Positions 32,801-38,304 of a stretch of DNA of 64,000 nt are shown one piece after another. Numbering within the stretch: the first letter of the stretch is position 1; each line of letters opens with the position of its first letter. The DNA is from Alloprevotella sp. Lung230 (GTDB taxonomy: Bacteria; Bacteroidota; Bacteroidia; Bacteroidales; Bacteroidaceae): NCBI RefSeq assembly GCF_014385435.1, contig NZ_JACSUD010000002.1, positions 62,001 through 126,000 of the forward strand, read 5' to 3'. Position numbers and translations under genes: made by a program. A model generated the notes under the pieces. That model worked only from the letters and a program-made list of their open reading frames with translations, was not told the origin of the DNA and made no database searches.

Positions 32801-33839
32801 CCTCAGAAGAAGGGACGCCTTCTTCACCTTGCCCTCGCGCATCAGGATATTGATGGGGAGTAGTCCCATCCAGAAGTGCCTGTTGCTCGGGGGTAAGTTC
32901 GTTTCCGACGTACACCAATTTCTCGTGGACATCCGAAATCACAGAACGACCGAACACCGTGTTAATCGCATTCACCTCCACATCACGACCCGCATTCTTC
33001 ACCTCTGCACTCACCATCACGTGAGAACCGTCGGCAAGTTGCAGGCGCGTATAAATCCGATACCCCTTTTGCTGTTGCTTATCCTCATCCGTATAGTACT
33101 CTGAGATAGCAAAAGGTTTCTGCAAAGCATCAGGCAATTGTTCCCATACCTCCATCGGCAAATCGTGGCCACTATCCTTACCAAAGTGGCGGGCAAGCAC
33201 TCCATAGCGAACCGTAAATCTATCTCCCGTTAATCCCACACCCTTCATAAACTCAGGAGTGCGCGCCACATCAAAGAAGGTGCGCGCAAATTGCTTGGCT
33301 GCATCCTTTCCTTTTTCATAGAGCGTACGCACAGCATCCATCAAAGACGGACGCTCATCCCTCCCATCTTCACCCTGCAAAGTTCCATCTTCACCCTCCT
33401 GCGCTCCCTCTCTCAGCCCCTCAACACCCTTAGCCTCCACCAGGCGCATATCCTCAGGCGCATAATAAGCCGAGCGAAGCCCACCAACACTACTATCCGT
33501 AAACACCTCATACAGCCCATCCTCATTCATCGGACGGGTCACGTACCCCTGCACCATCTGTCCATTTTCACCCCTCACCTCCACCACATCATTCAACTCA
33601 AACCCACGAGACGCTGCACCCTCCGTAGTTGCAGAGTGCACTGCCTCTCCCTCAACCGGTGACACATCCTCACCGGTTGCTTTCGCCTCCTCCTGCTCAT
33701 CATTATCCAACAGCAACTCCCAGCGCTGAGCACGCGCCAAGTCCACCATCCCCTGCACATCCTCCCTGCGCATCGACACCTGAGTAGCACCACCATCAAA
33801 GTTCACCACAACGTTCCCCTCACCATCTTCCCCCACCAC
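23835..33839 (-). CDS. Giant large polyvalent protein with several toxin-like modules, probably truncated at both ends
   Basis: A 3334-residue open frame. Modules recognised by eye: MuF-C-like (about 205-300), PBECR-type nuclease-like (about 600-700), inorganic-pyrophosphatase-like InPase (about 935-1080, GVDGDHIDVFVS), second PBECR-like (about 1305-1395), ADP-ribosyltransferase-like (about 1530-1650, MYRSVPAG and EDVWWDGNDIAEWGYD). Then MuF-C-like (about 2110-2190), a zincin with HEYTHLW (about 2263), third PBECR-like (about 2490-2560), and an LPD38-like C-terminal region (about 2850-3300). Such proteins travel with phages and conjugative elements and are thought to be injected with the DNA (Iyer and Aravind polyvalent-protein work). 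The 5' end has only a GTG start just after a break; codon use (GAG, GTG, GAT rich) differs from neighbours. No other phage gene is nearby. Domain names are by eye; residue limits approximate. Confidence 0.8.
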   Translation of the reverse strand: MVGEDGEGNVVVNFDGGATQVSMRREDVQGMVDLARAQRWELLLDNDEQEEAKATGEDVSPVEGEAVHSATTEGAASRGFELNDVVEVRGENGQMVQGYVTRPMNEDGLYEVFTDSSVGGLRSAYYAPEDMRLVEAKGVEGLREGAQEGEDGTLQGEDGRDERPSLMDAVRTLYEKGKDAAKQFARTFFDVARTPEFMKGVGLTGDRFTVRYGVLARHFGKDSGHDLPMEVWEQLPDALQKPFAISEYYTDEDKQQQKGYRIYTRLQLADGSHVMVSAEVKNAGRDVEVNAINTVFGRSVISDVHEKLVYVGNELTPEQQALLDGTTPHQYPDARGQGEEGVPSSEGKDSVSSGNGQGNVGENVIEMPMRRVKRKIEGQMVEVDEEDFEAVSPERTQDYLYNEVESGITREQADDFVSAKIAEREKVVKGIEARKPRKGASPAEIRVHKGKVEAELAEAVPHLEYWRSVAAARDAVKEREIAAANERYRQERAAKEEAKRAAEVQRKEDVETLQNAEQGDNRTSSRMAIPASSDGKVNTSSNSKQGNVNESKGKAQKAFSYFNGSMEELIGKSSDKTANDKKVVSVVSEQLRNDLSAQGLEIGEDYKHVVDVSGIRHTMKQHGHIKEKKRGQVPIEAKDFALIENVVSSYDDVVVEQKKSTPIIKYKKRLDDGTIVYVEEVRMGRGELALKTMYKQKGSSLTDENLQMPVSDTPVATSDLDASDGKVSTSSEKGKRKAQKKTSNGDKPAFVGLDAFTEQRMAEELEKSGYASLEDWEIEEPDAFVTVYDNVGKEYASYVSRLAEEGTLQEVYDKSSVKTQNKIRKEIEFAGFDYHDLLDTSPNRVKRQDYLEGGAKYARGTFLDGRVVEGEIVEQSPTSITILENGRRYTIKASDVLVRSNEPLSSDESLSAKIAAAEGEVDTNPSEGQKEAGNYKKGHIRIGAFDISIEQPKGSVRRGVDANGKAWESKMHNTYGYFRGTEGVDGDHIDVFVSNDIDGWNGQKVFVVDQYNPDGTFDEHKVMLGFNNAEDAKSDYLANYEKGWEDGRRLDVSATNLEDFEKWLASSHRKTKPFAEYKGVKREVDEVDAALKKELQDFIAQTDTMDRTAMDESGYDAKELFAPLLLDGKPSPLAVMTSVSDDINDPSVQIAVYDYSQEIDEKTNSGWQKWGNLADEYNAQAAEEDKGWERGDTALLGFRSVDAAVRFYDWVQHRDGVKLHRKGATDAALHAVDDQGNLVDGEGRLVTEKVGSIDELRDEDFTSPSRSVELPELDARVADAIGTGGKPVVIKKNIFERNAKAHGDLTAADSRDILKAALYTPTLYGQNQKTKRPYNWVLIKTRDAEGENRVVLLEVNENKDNVEIVHWHYVRDNALETIKRQAVREGGPILILPSEDSEEAGGLSSRTNNLSSEGKVSESSKKEQGFDGKNGVIRLQKGDDGVAARDAAYADAVARGDMETAERMLAEEAARKGYMMESDYQGTSAFNGAAPSENGYYESLEERKAAFDEEDFEGDWSLADELVHGIEMGSLDFRLSDRELNHADRSRREAIQNLRNVRARVNAGEKDVRITMYRSVPAGVVEGEFRNGDWVTPSRLYAEDNAAVHGGYPGWENGYRIIEQEVPIEDVWWDGNDIAEWGYDNGREEAYKNVANNRKSFSVTYDADGVLIPLSKRFDEGVSDVSYHKGDDVVVSAEDTALRDAVVELMRGAGIDVVVDSEEGQRVLDMENERVRWAMERKTFRSGRSIVFTRANPTTTLNALERGLKKEGVEVESHKARTGSRYAEFERGGVWYKVRSANHTKALSAGTTLDEVRGMSGIELTMDLKDGERPVYGVEVDLSLNEMGVEDLRALMDEVERFNGSSVDVLSKERVSGFVLPSSYLGDEFPLLSGFLDDEVLRSDEFKGRVKEAQAEVGAVREAYEKETGKPVLDEWLHLPFTASNGLKIEHLSDGFGRYVSLMPVGSALSHGIGRFGDAKKLRKEAFAEYQAAVAPYEARLMAWEESAPSLEEWLKGNEEMSRRWASAQEVLSRAVGEARLHKVGSEEDAEEVNARFNDELSGLTEANADKVVLSLGRPSGILLSAGVEDRPMKLYGNKVMKKMRKHGFALEELRDLPRAVADPVAVFNNYGEVGNRSILTELRTKQGNFLVSVDIGKDADIDFNIVRSVFGKGDNSIVDWINKGLATYINKKKALTFLSHQSAPIAATAANAELSSAAKVVKDFENPKLGVEKRRFFRTEDGKAYGFTVDGKVYLDPKMAGVETAVHEYTHLWADALRRVNPAEWRNVVELMKGTSVWDEVKRNYPELESEDEIADEVLAHYSGRRGAAKLRAALGEEMAGADGVFERAQVVSAFERVKRALARFWKGVADFLNVHFDSADEVADMVLGDLLRGRRLDGEGVSVSMVGRSLSAEEAKELVSMMEENAVPVRELELTRENWAAEFGADGVVQTPLGEVKMGEHQYEKLEQQGRRGKLGMVKPTLESPDVVIEDKSRAKVGEETERGSSYVFVKSFVNEEGKRQYFFTSVTVHRNNQEVVISNQEKTGKRISNLLQQGEIGWINEKYQPASETQGEEISLSQDNSWTDTSGDKNAVPLGVNLSETSSAAKVDKSSEKGKGEDIFSMAERIAEETKREQRARRNARYHREGGSVEYGQAVSRAAYEQRMASGAFQSREALQDSMLSLREAMDLILHEGKHGKGWRVEDVSDLENAYMGENRLSSVNSAEQEAFTRGMFKPMLGAVAKLAETEEERMVLTDYLMAKHGLERNRVMAEREGLKAYETYVKKHSESEKEVGEFVEKARGRDYSGLTALTGVDDVMGAEMEAGKMVAEFEEKHDAELVSALWEKIGLVNGATLRKTYESGLISRGLYDDIRGMYKYYIPLRGFAEQTSDEVYAYMAQGGGMFNAPIKKARGRKSKADDPFANMAMMADSAIAQGNRNVLVKQKMLNFVMNHPSDLVSVSELWVGLDEQSGEWRVVLPDDIGVDDGGDVVVSKLEAFEAKMEQRAAERPDLYMRVTDGADVPYRVAGDAKLHQHQVVVKRGGRDYVLTVNGNPRLAQALNGATNPDSNLSGVVGKIVGAMDTLKRWQSMVFTSLSPNFMVSNLLRDTIYSHTMVHAKEGSNYALAYHKNALRTTPVHMAVLIGRYKAGKLDMGKGLERAFSEFMLNGGETGYISIREIDAHKREVKKVLRRLNGGRKLLGAWDDFLEGLDFFNRSVEIGSRFAAYLTSREMGRSVGRSVYDAKEITVNFNKKGAGATFLGAHGQTMLGDISAFVSGFGRTFYVFWNAAVQGTTNFGRAFKRSPIKAGSGALSIVEDVSGAEMEAAKMVEEFEEKG
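25999..26040. repeat. Linker/promoter-like cassette A in polyvalent gene
   Basis: The coding strand gives the linker SSAAKVDKSSEKGKG after the third nuclease-like module. The + strand reads TTG (25999-26001), 20 bp, TACCTTTG (26022-26029), then CAGCAGAAG. Confidence 0.75.
27165..27206. repeat. Linker/promoter-like cassette B in polyvalent gene
   Basis: The coding strand gives SSAAKVVKDFENPK after the second MuF-C-like module. The + strand reads TTTG (27165-27168), 20 bp, TACCTTTG (27189-27196), CAGCAGAAG: a full consensus antisense promoter match. Confidence 0.75.
29568..29609. repeat. Linker/promoter-like cassette C in polyvalent gene
   Basis: The coding strand gives SSEGKVSESSKKEQG after the second PBECR-like module. 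The + strand reads TTG (29568-29570), 20 bp, TAACTTTG (29591-29598), CCCTCAGAAG. Confidence 0.75.
31635..31676. repeat. Linker/promoter-like cassette D in polyvalent gene
   Basis: The coding strand gives SDGKVSTSSEKGKRKAQK after the first PBECR-like module. The + strand reads TTT (31635-31637) in place of TTG, 20 bp, TAACTTTG (31658-31665), CCATCGGAAG. Confidence 0.65.
32205..32246. repeat. Linker/promoter-like cassette E in polyvalent gene
   Basis: The coding strand gives SSDGKVNTSSNSKQGNVNES. The + strand reads TTG (32205-32207), 20 bp, TCACTTTG (32228-32235), CCATCAGAAG. It has one mismatch to the -7 box. Confidence 0.7.
32769..32810. repeat. Linker/promoter-like cassette F in polyvalent gene
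   Basis: The coding strand gives SSEGKDSVSSGNGQGNVGEN after the first MuF-C-like module. The + strand reads TTG (32769-32771), 20 bp, TATCTTTG (32792-32799), CCCTCAGAAG. Confidence 0.75.
33009..33043. repeat. Internal copy of 35-bp direct repeat
   Basis: Encodes LQLADGSHVMVS (minus strand) inside the first MuF-C-like module. It is identical over 35 bp to 33841-33875, and the identity stops sharply on both sides. Confidence 0.95.
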
Positions 33840-33840
33840 G

Positions 33841-33875
33841 ACTCACCATCACGTGAGAACCGTCGGCAAGTTGCA
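33841..33875. repeat. 35-bp direct repeat at the broken 5' end of the polyvalent gene
   Basis: An exact copy of 33009-33043 placed 1 bp beyond the first codon of the giant gene. Read on the minus strand it starts an in-frame ATG, but it is out of frame with the giant gene and puts a TGA at 33843-33845 in the giant gene's frame. It marks a recombination scar or an assembly junction. Confidence 0.95.
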
Positions 33876-33930
33876 TTATGAATATTGCGTTAATGTTCGT
33901 GATTATATTCTATTTCACAGCCTTTTTTTG

Positions 33931-33938
33931 TAAATTCG
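33931..33938 (+). promoter_or_regulatory. map -7 promoter element
   Basis: TAAATTCG preceded by a T-tract, 33 bp upstream of the chosen map start. It is only a partial match to TAnnTTTG, and no convincing -33 box is seen. Confidence 0.4.
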
Positions 33939-33970
33939 CGGCATATTACACATCAATAAAGCACTTTAAT

Positions 33971-34828
33971 ATGGTCAGACATCATCAACATAATTGGGTG
34001 GTTTCCCCCGGAACAACGCCCACTCCCTTTGATTGCCGCATCTTGGAAATGCAGGAGAAGGGCTTTATCGTCCCCACCAATCGGCTGGTGAAAACGCCCG
34101 AACAGATTGAAGGCATTCGACGCGCTGGAGTCATCAATACGGGCATTCTCGACATGCTGACCACCGAAATCCGCGAAGGCATGACCACTGGTGAAATTGA
34201 CCGACTTGTGGCGCAATATACCGCCGATCATGGGGCAATCTCGGCCTGTTTGGGCTACGAGGGATTTCCAAAAAGTTGCTGCACTAGCATCAATGAGGTG
34301 GTGTGTCACGGCATCCCCTCCGACGAAGAAGAACTCTTTGACGGTGACATCATCAATGTTGATGTGACGACCATCAAAGACGGCTATTACGCCGACGCTT
34401 CACGAATGTTTATGATTGGCAATGTCGACCCTAAGGTGAAACGTCTGGTCGAAGTGACCAAAGAATGCTTGGAGATTGGTATGAAAGCTGCACAGCCTTG
34501 GGGTTTTGTCGGTGACATCGGCAAAGCGATTGGCAAATACGCCCATGAACACGGCTACAGCGTGGTGCGCGAATTGGCAGGGCACGGTACAGGACTGGAG
34601 TTTCACGAGGACCCGATTGTGGACCATTACGACACACGCCATCGGGGGATGCTCCTCGTTCCAGGCATGGTGTTTACCATCGAACCGATGCTGAACATGG
34701 GCGGCCGCGAGGTCTTTATCGACGAGGAAGATGGATGGACTGTGGTGACTGAGGATGAGCTTCCCTCTGCCCAGTGGGAGCACACCTTTGTGATGACCGA
34801 AAAAGGTTTGGACATCTTGACGCATTAA
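33971..34828 (+). CDS. map: Methionine aminopeptidase, type I
   Basis: Removes the initiator methionine from nascent proteins. It is 285 residues long from ATG 33971 (MVRHHQHNWVV); an upstream ATG at 33878 would start in the promoter region and adds a hydrophobic stretch foreign to the family. The metal ligands are visible: NVDVTTIKDGYYADASR (two Asp), GHGTGLEFHEDP (His), FTIEPML (Glu) and SAQWEHTFVM (Glu). It is followed 18 bp later by tsaD. Confidence 0.94.
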   Translation: MVRHHQHNWVVSPGTTPTPFDCRILEMQEKGFIVPTNRLVKTPEQIEGIRRAGVINTGILDMLTTEIREGMTTGEIDRLVAQYTADHGAISACLGYEGFPKSCCTSINEVVCHGIPSDEEELFDGDIINVDVTTIKDGYYADASRMFMIGNVDPKVKRLVEVTKECLEIGMKAAQPWGFVGDIGKAIGKYAHEHGYSVVRELAGHGTGLEFHEDPIVDHYDTRHRGMLLVPGMVFTIEPMLNMGGREVFIDEEDGWTVVTEDELPSAQWEHTFVMTEKGLDILTH

Positions 34829-34846
34829 ACATTCACACCTTAGTTT

Positions 34847-35872
34847 ATGAAATCTACAATCACGATTCTCGCCATCGAATCCAGCTGCGACGACACTTCA
34901 GCAGCCGTGATGCGCGACGGAGTGCTACTCAGCAATGTCACCACCTCCCAAGCCGTGCACGAGCAGTATGGCGGCGTTGTCCCGGAGCTTGCCAGTCGCG
35001 CACATCAACAGAACATTGTTCCCGTGGTAGATGCTGCCCTCAAACAGGCCCACATCGATAAGTCGCAACTCACGGCCATCGCTGTCACCTTAGGCCCGGG
35101 GCTGATGGGCAGTCTGCTCGTTGGGGTGAGTTTTGCCAAAGGGTTTGCTGCGAGTTTGGGCATTCCGCTCATTGAAGCCAACCACCTACATGGCCACATT
35201 TTAGCCCACTTCATCCATGCTGAAGGGGAAACACACGACGATCCGCCCTACCCTTTCCTTTGTTTGCTGGTGAGTGGCGGGAACTCTCAGATTGTGAAAG
35301 TCAACGCTTATAATGACTTTGAAGTGCTTGGTCAGACTATAGACGATGCTGCCGGCGAAGCCATAGACAAGTGTTCAAAAGTGATGGGATTGGGATATCC
35401 TGGAGGCCCTATCATCGACCGTCTTTCCCGCGAAGGAAATCCCAAAGCATTTTCTTTCTCCAAACCTCATATTGGTGGATATGATTATAGTTTCTCAGGG
35501 TTGAAAACCTCTTTCCTTTATTTTCTGAGAGACCATATGAAGGAAAATCCAAACTTCATCGAGGAAAACAAAAACGACCTCGCCGCATCGCTTGAAGCTA
35601 CGATTGTAGACATCCTTATGAAAAAACTCATCGCTGCTTCTAAAGCTACGGGCATTCGCCACGTGGCTTTGTCCGGCGGTGTGAGTGCCAACACGGCTCT
35701 GCGCTCTGCTTTCAAAGCGATGGAAGAACGAGGCATTTGGAGAATCTATATTCCCAAGTTTTCTTACACCACCGACAATGCTGCCATGATAGCCATGACA
35801 GGACACTATCGATACCTTGACGGCGAGTATTGCCCGCTGGATAAACCAGCCTTTTCACGCACAGTATTTTAA
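34847..35872 (+). CDS. tsaD: tRNA N6-adenosine threonylcarbamoyltransferase
   Basis: Transfers threonylcarbamoyl to A37 of ANN-decoding tRNAs (t6A), together with TsaB and TsaE. The protein is 341 residues. Signature features are ESSCDDTSAA at the start, the metal-binding HxxxH in NHLHGHILAHF, LLVSGGNSQIV, and ALSGGVSANTALR near the C-terminus. It is in the map-tsaD-cinA run with short gaps. Confidence 0.95.
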   Translation: MKSTITILAIESSCDDTSAAVMRDGVLLSNVTTSQAVHEQYGGVVPELASRAHQQNIVPVVDAALKQAHIDKSQLTAIAVTLGPGLMGSLLVGVSFAKGFAASLGIPLIEANHLHGHILAHFIHAEGETHDDPPYPFLCLLVSGGNSQIVKVNAYNDFEVLGQTIDDAAGEAIDKCSKVMGLGYPGGPIIDRLSREGNPKAFSFSKPHIGGYDYSFSGLKTSFLYFLRDHMKENPNFIEENKNDLAASLEATIVDILMKKLIAASKATGIRHVALSGGVSANTALRSAFKAMEERGIWRIYIPKFSYTTDNAAMIAMTGHYRYLDGEYCPLDKPAFSRTVF

Positions 35873-35890
35873 TCATAACGTAATTATATA

Positions 35891-36409
35891 ATGGAATTAG
35901 ATCTCAAAGTAACCAGTAAGGATATTAACGAAATCCTTTGGCGCAATCACAAAACCCTCTCTGTGGCAGAAAGTTGCACTTCCGGCCGCGTAGCCAGTGT
36001 CATCACCTCCGTTCCAGGTTCATCACAATACTTTAAGGGAGGCGTCATTGCCTATTCAGACGAGGTGAAGATTAAGAACTTGGGCGTTTCGGCCGAAGTC
36101 ATCGAAACACAGACTCCCGTTTCAGAAGATGTCGTAAAAGCCATGGTACTGGGCGCCAACAAAATGTTTGAAAGTGACTATGCCGTAGCCATCAGTGGCT
36201 TTGCAGGCCCCGGTGGTGTAGAAAATGGAAAGAATGCCATCACGGTGGGCACCATTTGGATTGCGGTGGGCAATGAAGAAGAAATCATGACCACTATGCT
36301 TGAGGAAGACAATGGGCGCGACAAAAACCTCGCTTCTGCCACCAGCACTGCCATTCACATGTTGCTTGATTATCTTAAAAAGCACCTCGACGAAACAACC
36401 GAAGAGTAA
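35891..36409 (+). CDS. pncC: CinA-family nicotinamide-nucleotide amidohydrolase (PncC-like)
   Basis: A 172-residue stand-alone CinA C-terminal domain. It corresponds to PncC/YgaD, which deamidates nicotinamide mononucleotide for NAD recycling. Signatures are LSVAESCTSGRVASVITSVP (the catalytic serine/lysine region), YFKGGVIAYSDEVK and AISGFAGPGG. The N-terminal MoaB-like domain of full-length CinA is absent, as in many stand-alone forms. It precedes rpmB, which has its own promoter. Confidence 0.88.
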   Translation: MELDLKVTSKDINEILWRNHKTLSVAESCTSGRVASVITSVPGSSQYFKGGVIAYSDEVKIKNLGVSAEVIETQTPVSEDVVKAMVLGANKMFESDYAVAISGFAGPGGVENGKNAITVGTIWIAVGNEEEIMTTMLEEDNGRDKNLASATSTAIHMLLDYLKKHLDETTEE

Positions 36410-36443
36410 AAAACTCGTCTAATGGCGTTTTTCGTTGGAAAAG

Positions 36444-36475
36444 TTTGTTAGTTAGGAAATTAAATCGTAATTTTG
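36444..36475 (+). promoter_or_regulatory. Ribosomal-protein operon promoter
   Basis: TTTG (36444-36447), 20 bp, TAATTTTG (36468-36475): a full Bacteroidetes consensus, about 50 bp upstream of rpmB. It drives rpmB-rpmG-DUF4295 up to the terminator at 37210. Confidence 0.8.
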
Positions 36476-36527
36476 CCTCTCGATTGGGAATAACAACAAA
36501 TTAAGCAATAGAAAATTACAGATAGCA

Positions 36528-36788
36528 ATGTCTAAGATTTGTCAAATTACCGGTAAGAAAGCCATGATTGGCAACAACGTTTCGCACTCGAAGCGTCGCA
36601 CAAAGCGCACTTTTGATGCAAACTTGTTTACTAAGAAATTTTATTATGTTGAGCAAGACTGCTGGATTTCACTCAAGATTTCTGCTGCCGGCCTTCGTCT
36701 CATCAACAAGGTCGGCCTTGATGCAGCCCTCAACAGCGCTGTAAACAAAGGTTATTGCGCTTGGAAAGAAATTAAAGTAATCGGCTAA
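36528..36788 (+). CDS. rpmB: 50S ribosomal protein bL28
   Basis: An 86-residue large-subunit protein. It begins [20 protein letters not shown], has the basic segment [14 protein letters not shown], and lies directly ahead of rpmG, the standard bacterial order. Confidence 0.96.
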   Translation: MSKICQITGKKAMIGNNVSHSKRRTKRTFDANLFTKKFYYVEQDCWISLKISAAGLRLINKVGLDAALNSAVNKGYCAWKEIKVIG

Positions 36789-36801
36789 TCAGTAAAATAA
36801 C

Positions 36802-36990
36802 ATGGCAAAGAAAGCGAAAGGTAATCGAGTTCAGGTAATCCTCGAATGCACCGAACACAAAGATAGCGGCATGCCCGGAACCAGCCGTTACATTACGACT
36901 AAGAACCGCAAGAACACTCCCGAACGTCTTGAGTTGAAGAAGTACAACCCCATTCTCAAGCGTATGACGGTTCACAAGGAAATCAAGTAA
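36802..36990 (+). CDS. rpmG: 50S ribosomal protein bL33
   Basis: A 62-residue ribosomal protein: [20 protein letters not shown], then [20 protein letters not shown]. It lacks the CxxC zinc pairs, so it is the zinc-independent type. It is 13 bp after rpmB. Confidence 0.96.
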   Translation: MAKKAKGNRVQVILECTEHKDSGMPGTSRYITTKNRKNTPERLELKKYNPILKRMTVHKEIK

Positions 36991-37014
36991 ACAACACCGC
37001 AATCTCCATAAATC

Positions 37015-37173
37015 ATGGCAAAGAAAACAGTCGCTTCGCTCCAATCGGGTAAGACTGATGGGCGTTCGTATACGAAAGTTATCAAGATGGTAAAAAGCCC
37101 CAAGACTGGTGCTTACATCTTCGATGAGCAGATGGTTCGCAACGAAGAAGTCGCAGACTTTTTCAAGAACTAA
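37015..37173 (+). CDS. DUF4295 small ribosome-associated protein
   Basis: A 52-residue open frame beginning MAKKTVASLQSGKTDGRSYT and ending EEVADFFKN, followed by a T-rich terminator hairpin. DUF4295 proteins are a Bacteroidetes-specific companion of L28 and L33. I recall that this family was seen as an extra large-subunit protein (bL38) in a Flavobacterium ribosome structure, but cannot verify that here. The gap to rpmG is 24 bp. Confidence 0.9.
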   Translation: MAKKTVASLQSGKTDGRSYTKVIKMVKSPKTGAYIFDEQMVRNEEVADFFKN

Positions 37174-37209
37174 ACCCTGCTTGACAGCATAGAACAAAAG
37201 TTCTTTTCT

Positions 37210-37248
37210 ATCGCTTCTGCAATCAAACTTTGCAGAAGCGATTTTTTG
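37210..37248 (+). terminator. Ribosomal-protein operon terminator
   Basis: ATCGCTTCTGCA (37210-37221) pairs with TGCAGAAGCGAT (37231-37242), followed by TTTTTTG. A textbook rho-independent terminator 37 bp after DUF4295. Confidence 0.88.
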
Positions 37249-37292
37249 TCGCTTTTCTTGTAGCGAAAAGCCTACAATCCAGTTTTTTGTTG

Positions 37293-37300
37293 TATTTTTG
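37293..37300 (+). promoter_or_regulatory. ftsY -7 promoter element
   Basis: TATTTTTG, 22 bp before the ftsY ATG at 37322, which supports that shorter start. The -33 box is not clear. Confidence 0.5.
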
Positions 37301-37321
37301 CACGAAATAGATTGCAGTAGT

Positions 37322-38281
37322 ATGGGATTTTTTAATTTCTTCTCTAAAAAAGAAAAGAAGGAGACCTTAGATACAGGTCTTCAGAATACAAAAGCCAGTG
37401 TTTTCAGCAAATTGACTCACGCTGTTGCGGGAAAGTCCAAAGTCGATGAAGACGTCCTCGACAATCTTGAGGATGTCTTGATTACGAGCGATGTCGGTGT
37501 CGATACGACCCTCGACATCATCCATAATATAGAGGCACGAGTGGCACGCGACAAGTATGTCGGAACCTCTGAACTCAACCGCATCTTAAAAGAAGAAATC
37601 ATCAACCTCTTGGCAACCGATGGAAGTCCAGACACAGAGGGTTTCGAAATCCCATCCCTCAATCGCCCTTATGTCATTTTAGTGGTGGGCGTCAATGGCG
37701 TAGGAAAAACGACAACCATAGCCAAACTCGCCTACCAGTTTAAGGCAGAAGGCAAGAAGGTGGTATTGGGTGCTGCCGACACATTCCGTGCTGCTGCAGT
37801 AGAACAGCTCTCCATCTGGGGCGAACGCATAGGAGTGCCCGTGGTCAAACAGAAAATGGGAGCAGACCCTGCCTCTGTGGCCTACGACACCTTGGCTCAC
37901 GCCACCGTAGAGCACGCTGATGTCGTCATCATTGACACCGCTGGTCGTTTGCACAATAAGATAGGTTTGATGAATGAACTCACCAAAATAAAGAAGGTGA
38001 TGCAAAAGATAGATGTGAACACCCCGGACCAAGTGTTGCTTGTACTTGACGGCAGCACCGGACAAAATGCTTTTGAACAAGCCAAACAGTTTGTCAAAGC
38101 GACCGAAGTGACCGCTTTGGCCATCACAAAACTGGACGGCACCGCCAAAGGTGGTGTGGTCATCGGTATTTCTCATCAAATGAAAGTCCCTGTGAAATAT
38201 ATTGGTCTGGGCGAAAAAATGACCGACCTCCAGCCCTTTAATCGAATAGAATTTGTCGAATCCCTCTTCTCCAATCAATAA
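37322..38281 (+). CDS. ftsY: Signal recognition particle receptor FtsY
   Basis: GTPase that docks SRP-ribosome complexes at the membrane. The protein is 319 residues from MGFFNFFSKKEKKE, whose amphipathic Phe/Lys-rich start is typical of membrane-binding FtsY N-termini. The long acidic A domain of E. coli is absent. G motifs are VVGVNGVGKTTTIAKLA, AADTFRAAAVEQL, IDTAGR and TKLDGTAKGG. It is 23 bp upstream of rimO. Confidence 0.95.
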   Translation: MGFFNFFSKKEKKETLDTGLQNTKASVFSKLTHAVAGKSKVDEDVLDNLEDVLITSDVGVDTTLDIIHNIEARVARDKYVGTSELNRILKEEIINLLATDGSPDTEGFEIPSLNRPYVILVVGVNGVGKTTTIAKLAYQFKAEGKKVVLGAADTFRAAAVEQLSIWGERIGVPVVKQKMGADPASVAYDTLAHATVEHADVVIIDTAGRLHNKIGLMNELTKIKKVMQKIDVNTPDQVLLVLDGSTGQNAFEQAKQFVKATEVTALAITKLDGTAKGGVVIGISHQMKVPVKYIGLGEKMTDLQPFNRIEFVESLFSNQ

Positions 38282-38304
38282 ACCTCGCATCCTTTTTTAC
38301 GCCA

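Noticed and set aside
24300-33104. Several 200-350 codon + strand frames inside the giant gene
   Set aside because: They are shadows rich in Thr/His/Arg/Leu from the complementary strand of acidic coding sequence; no domain is recognisable.
33878-33970. Longer map start with a hydrophobic leader
   Set aside because: It overlaps the promoter-like TAAATTCG and adds a stretch not seen in methionine aminopeptidases.
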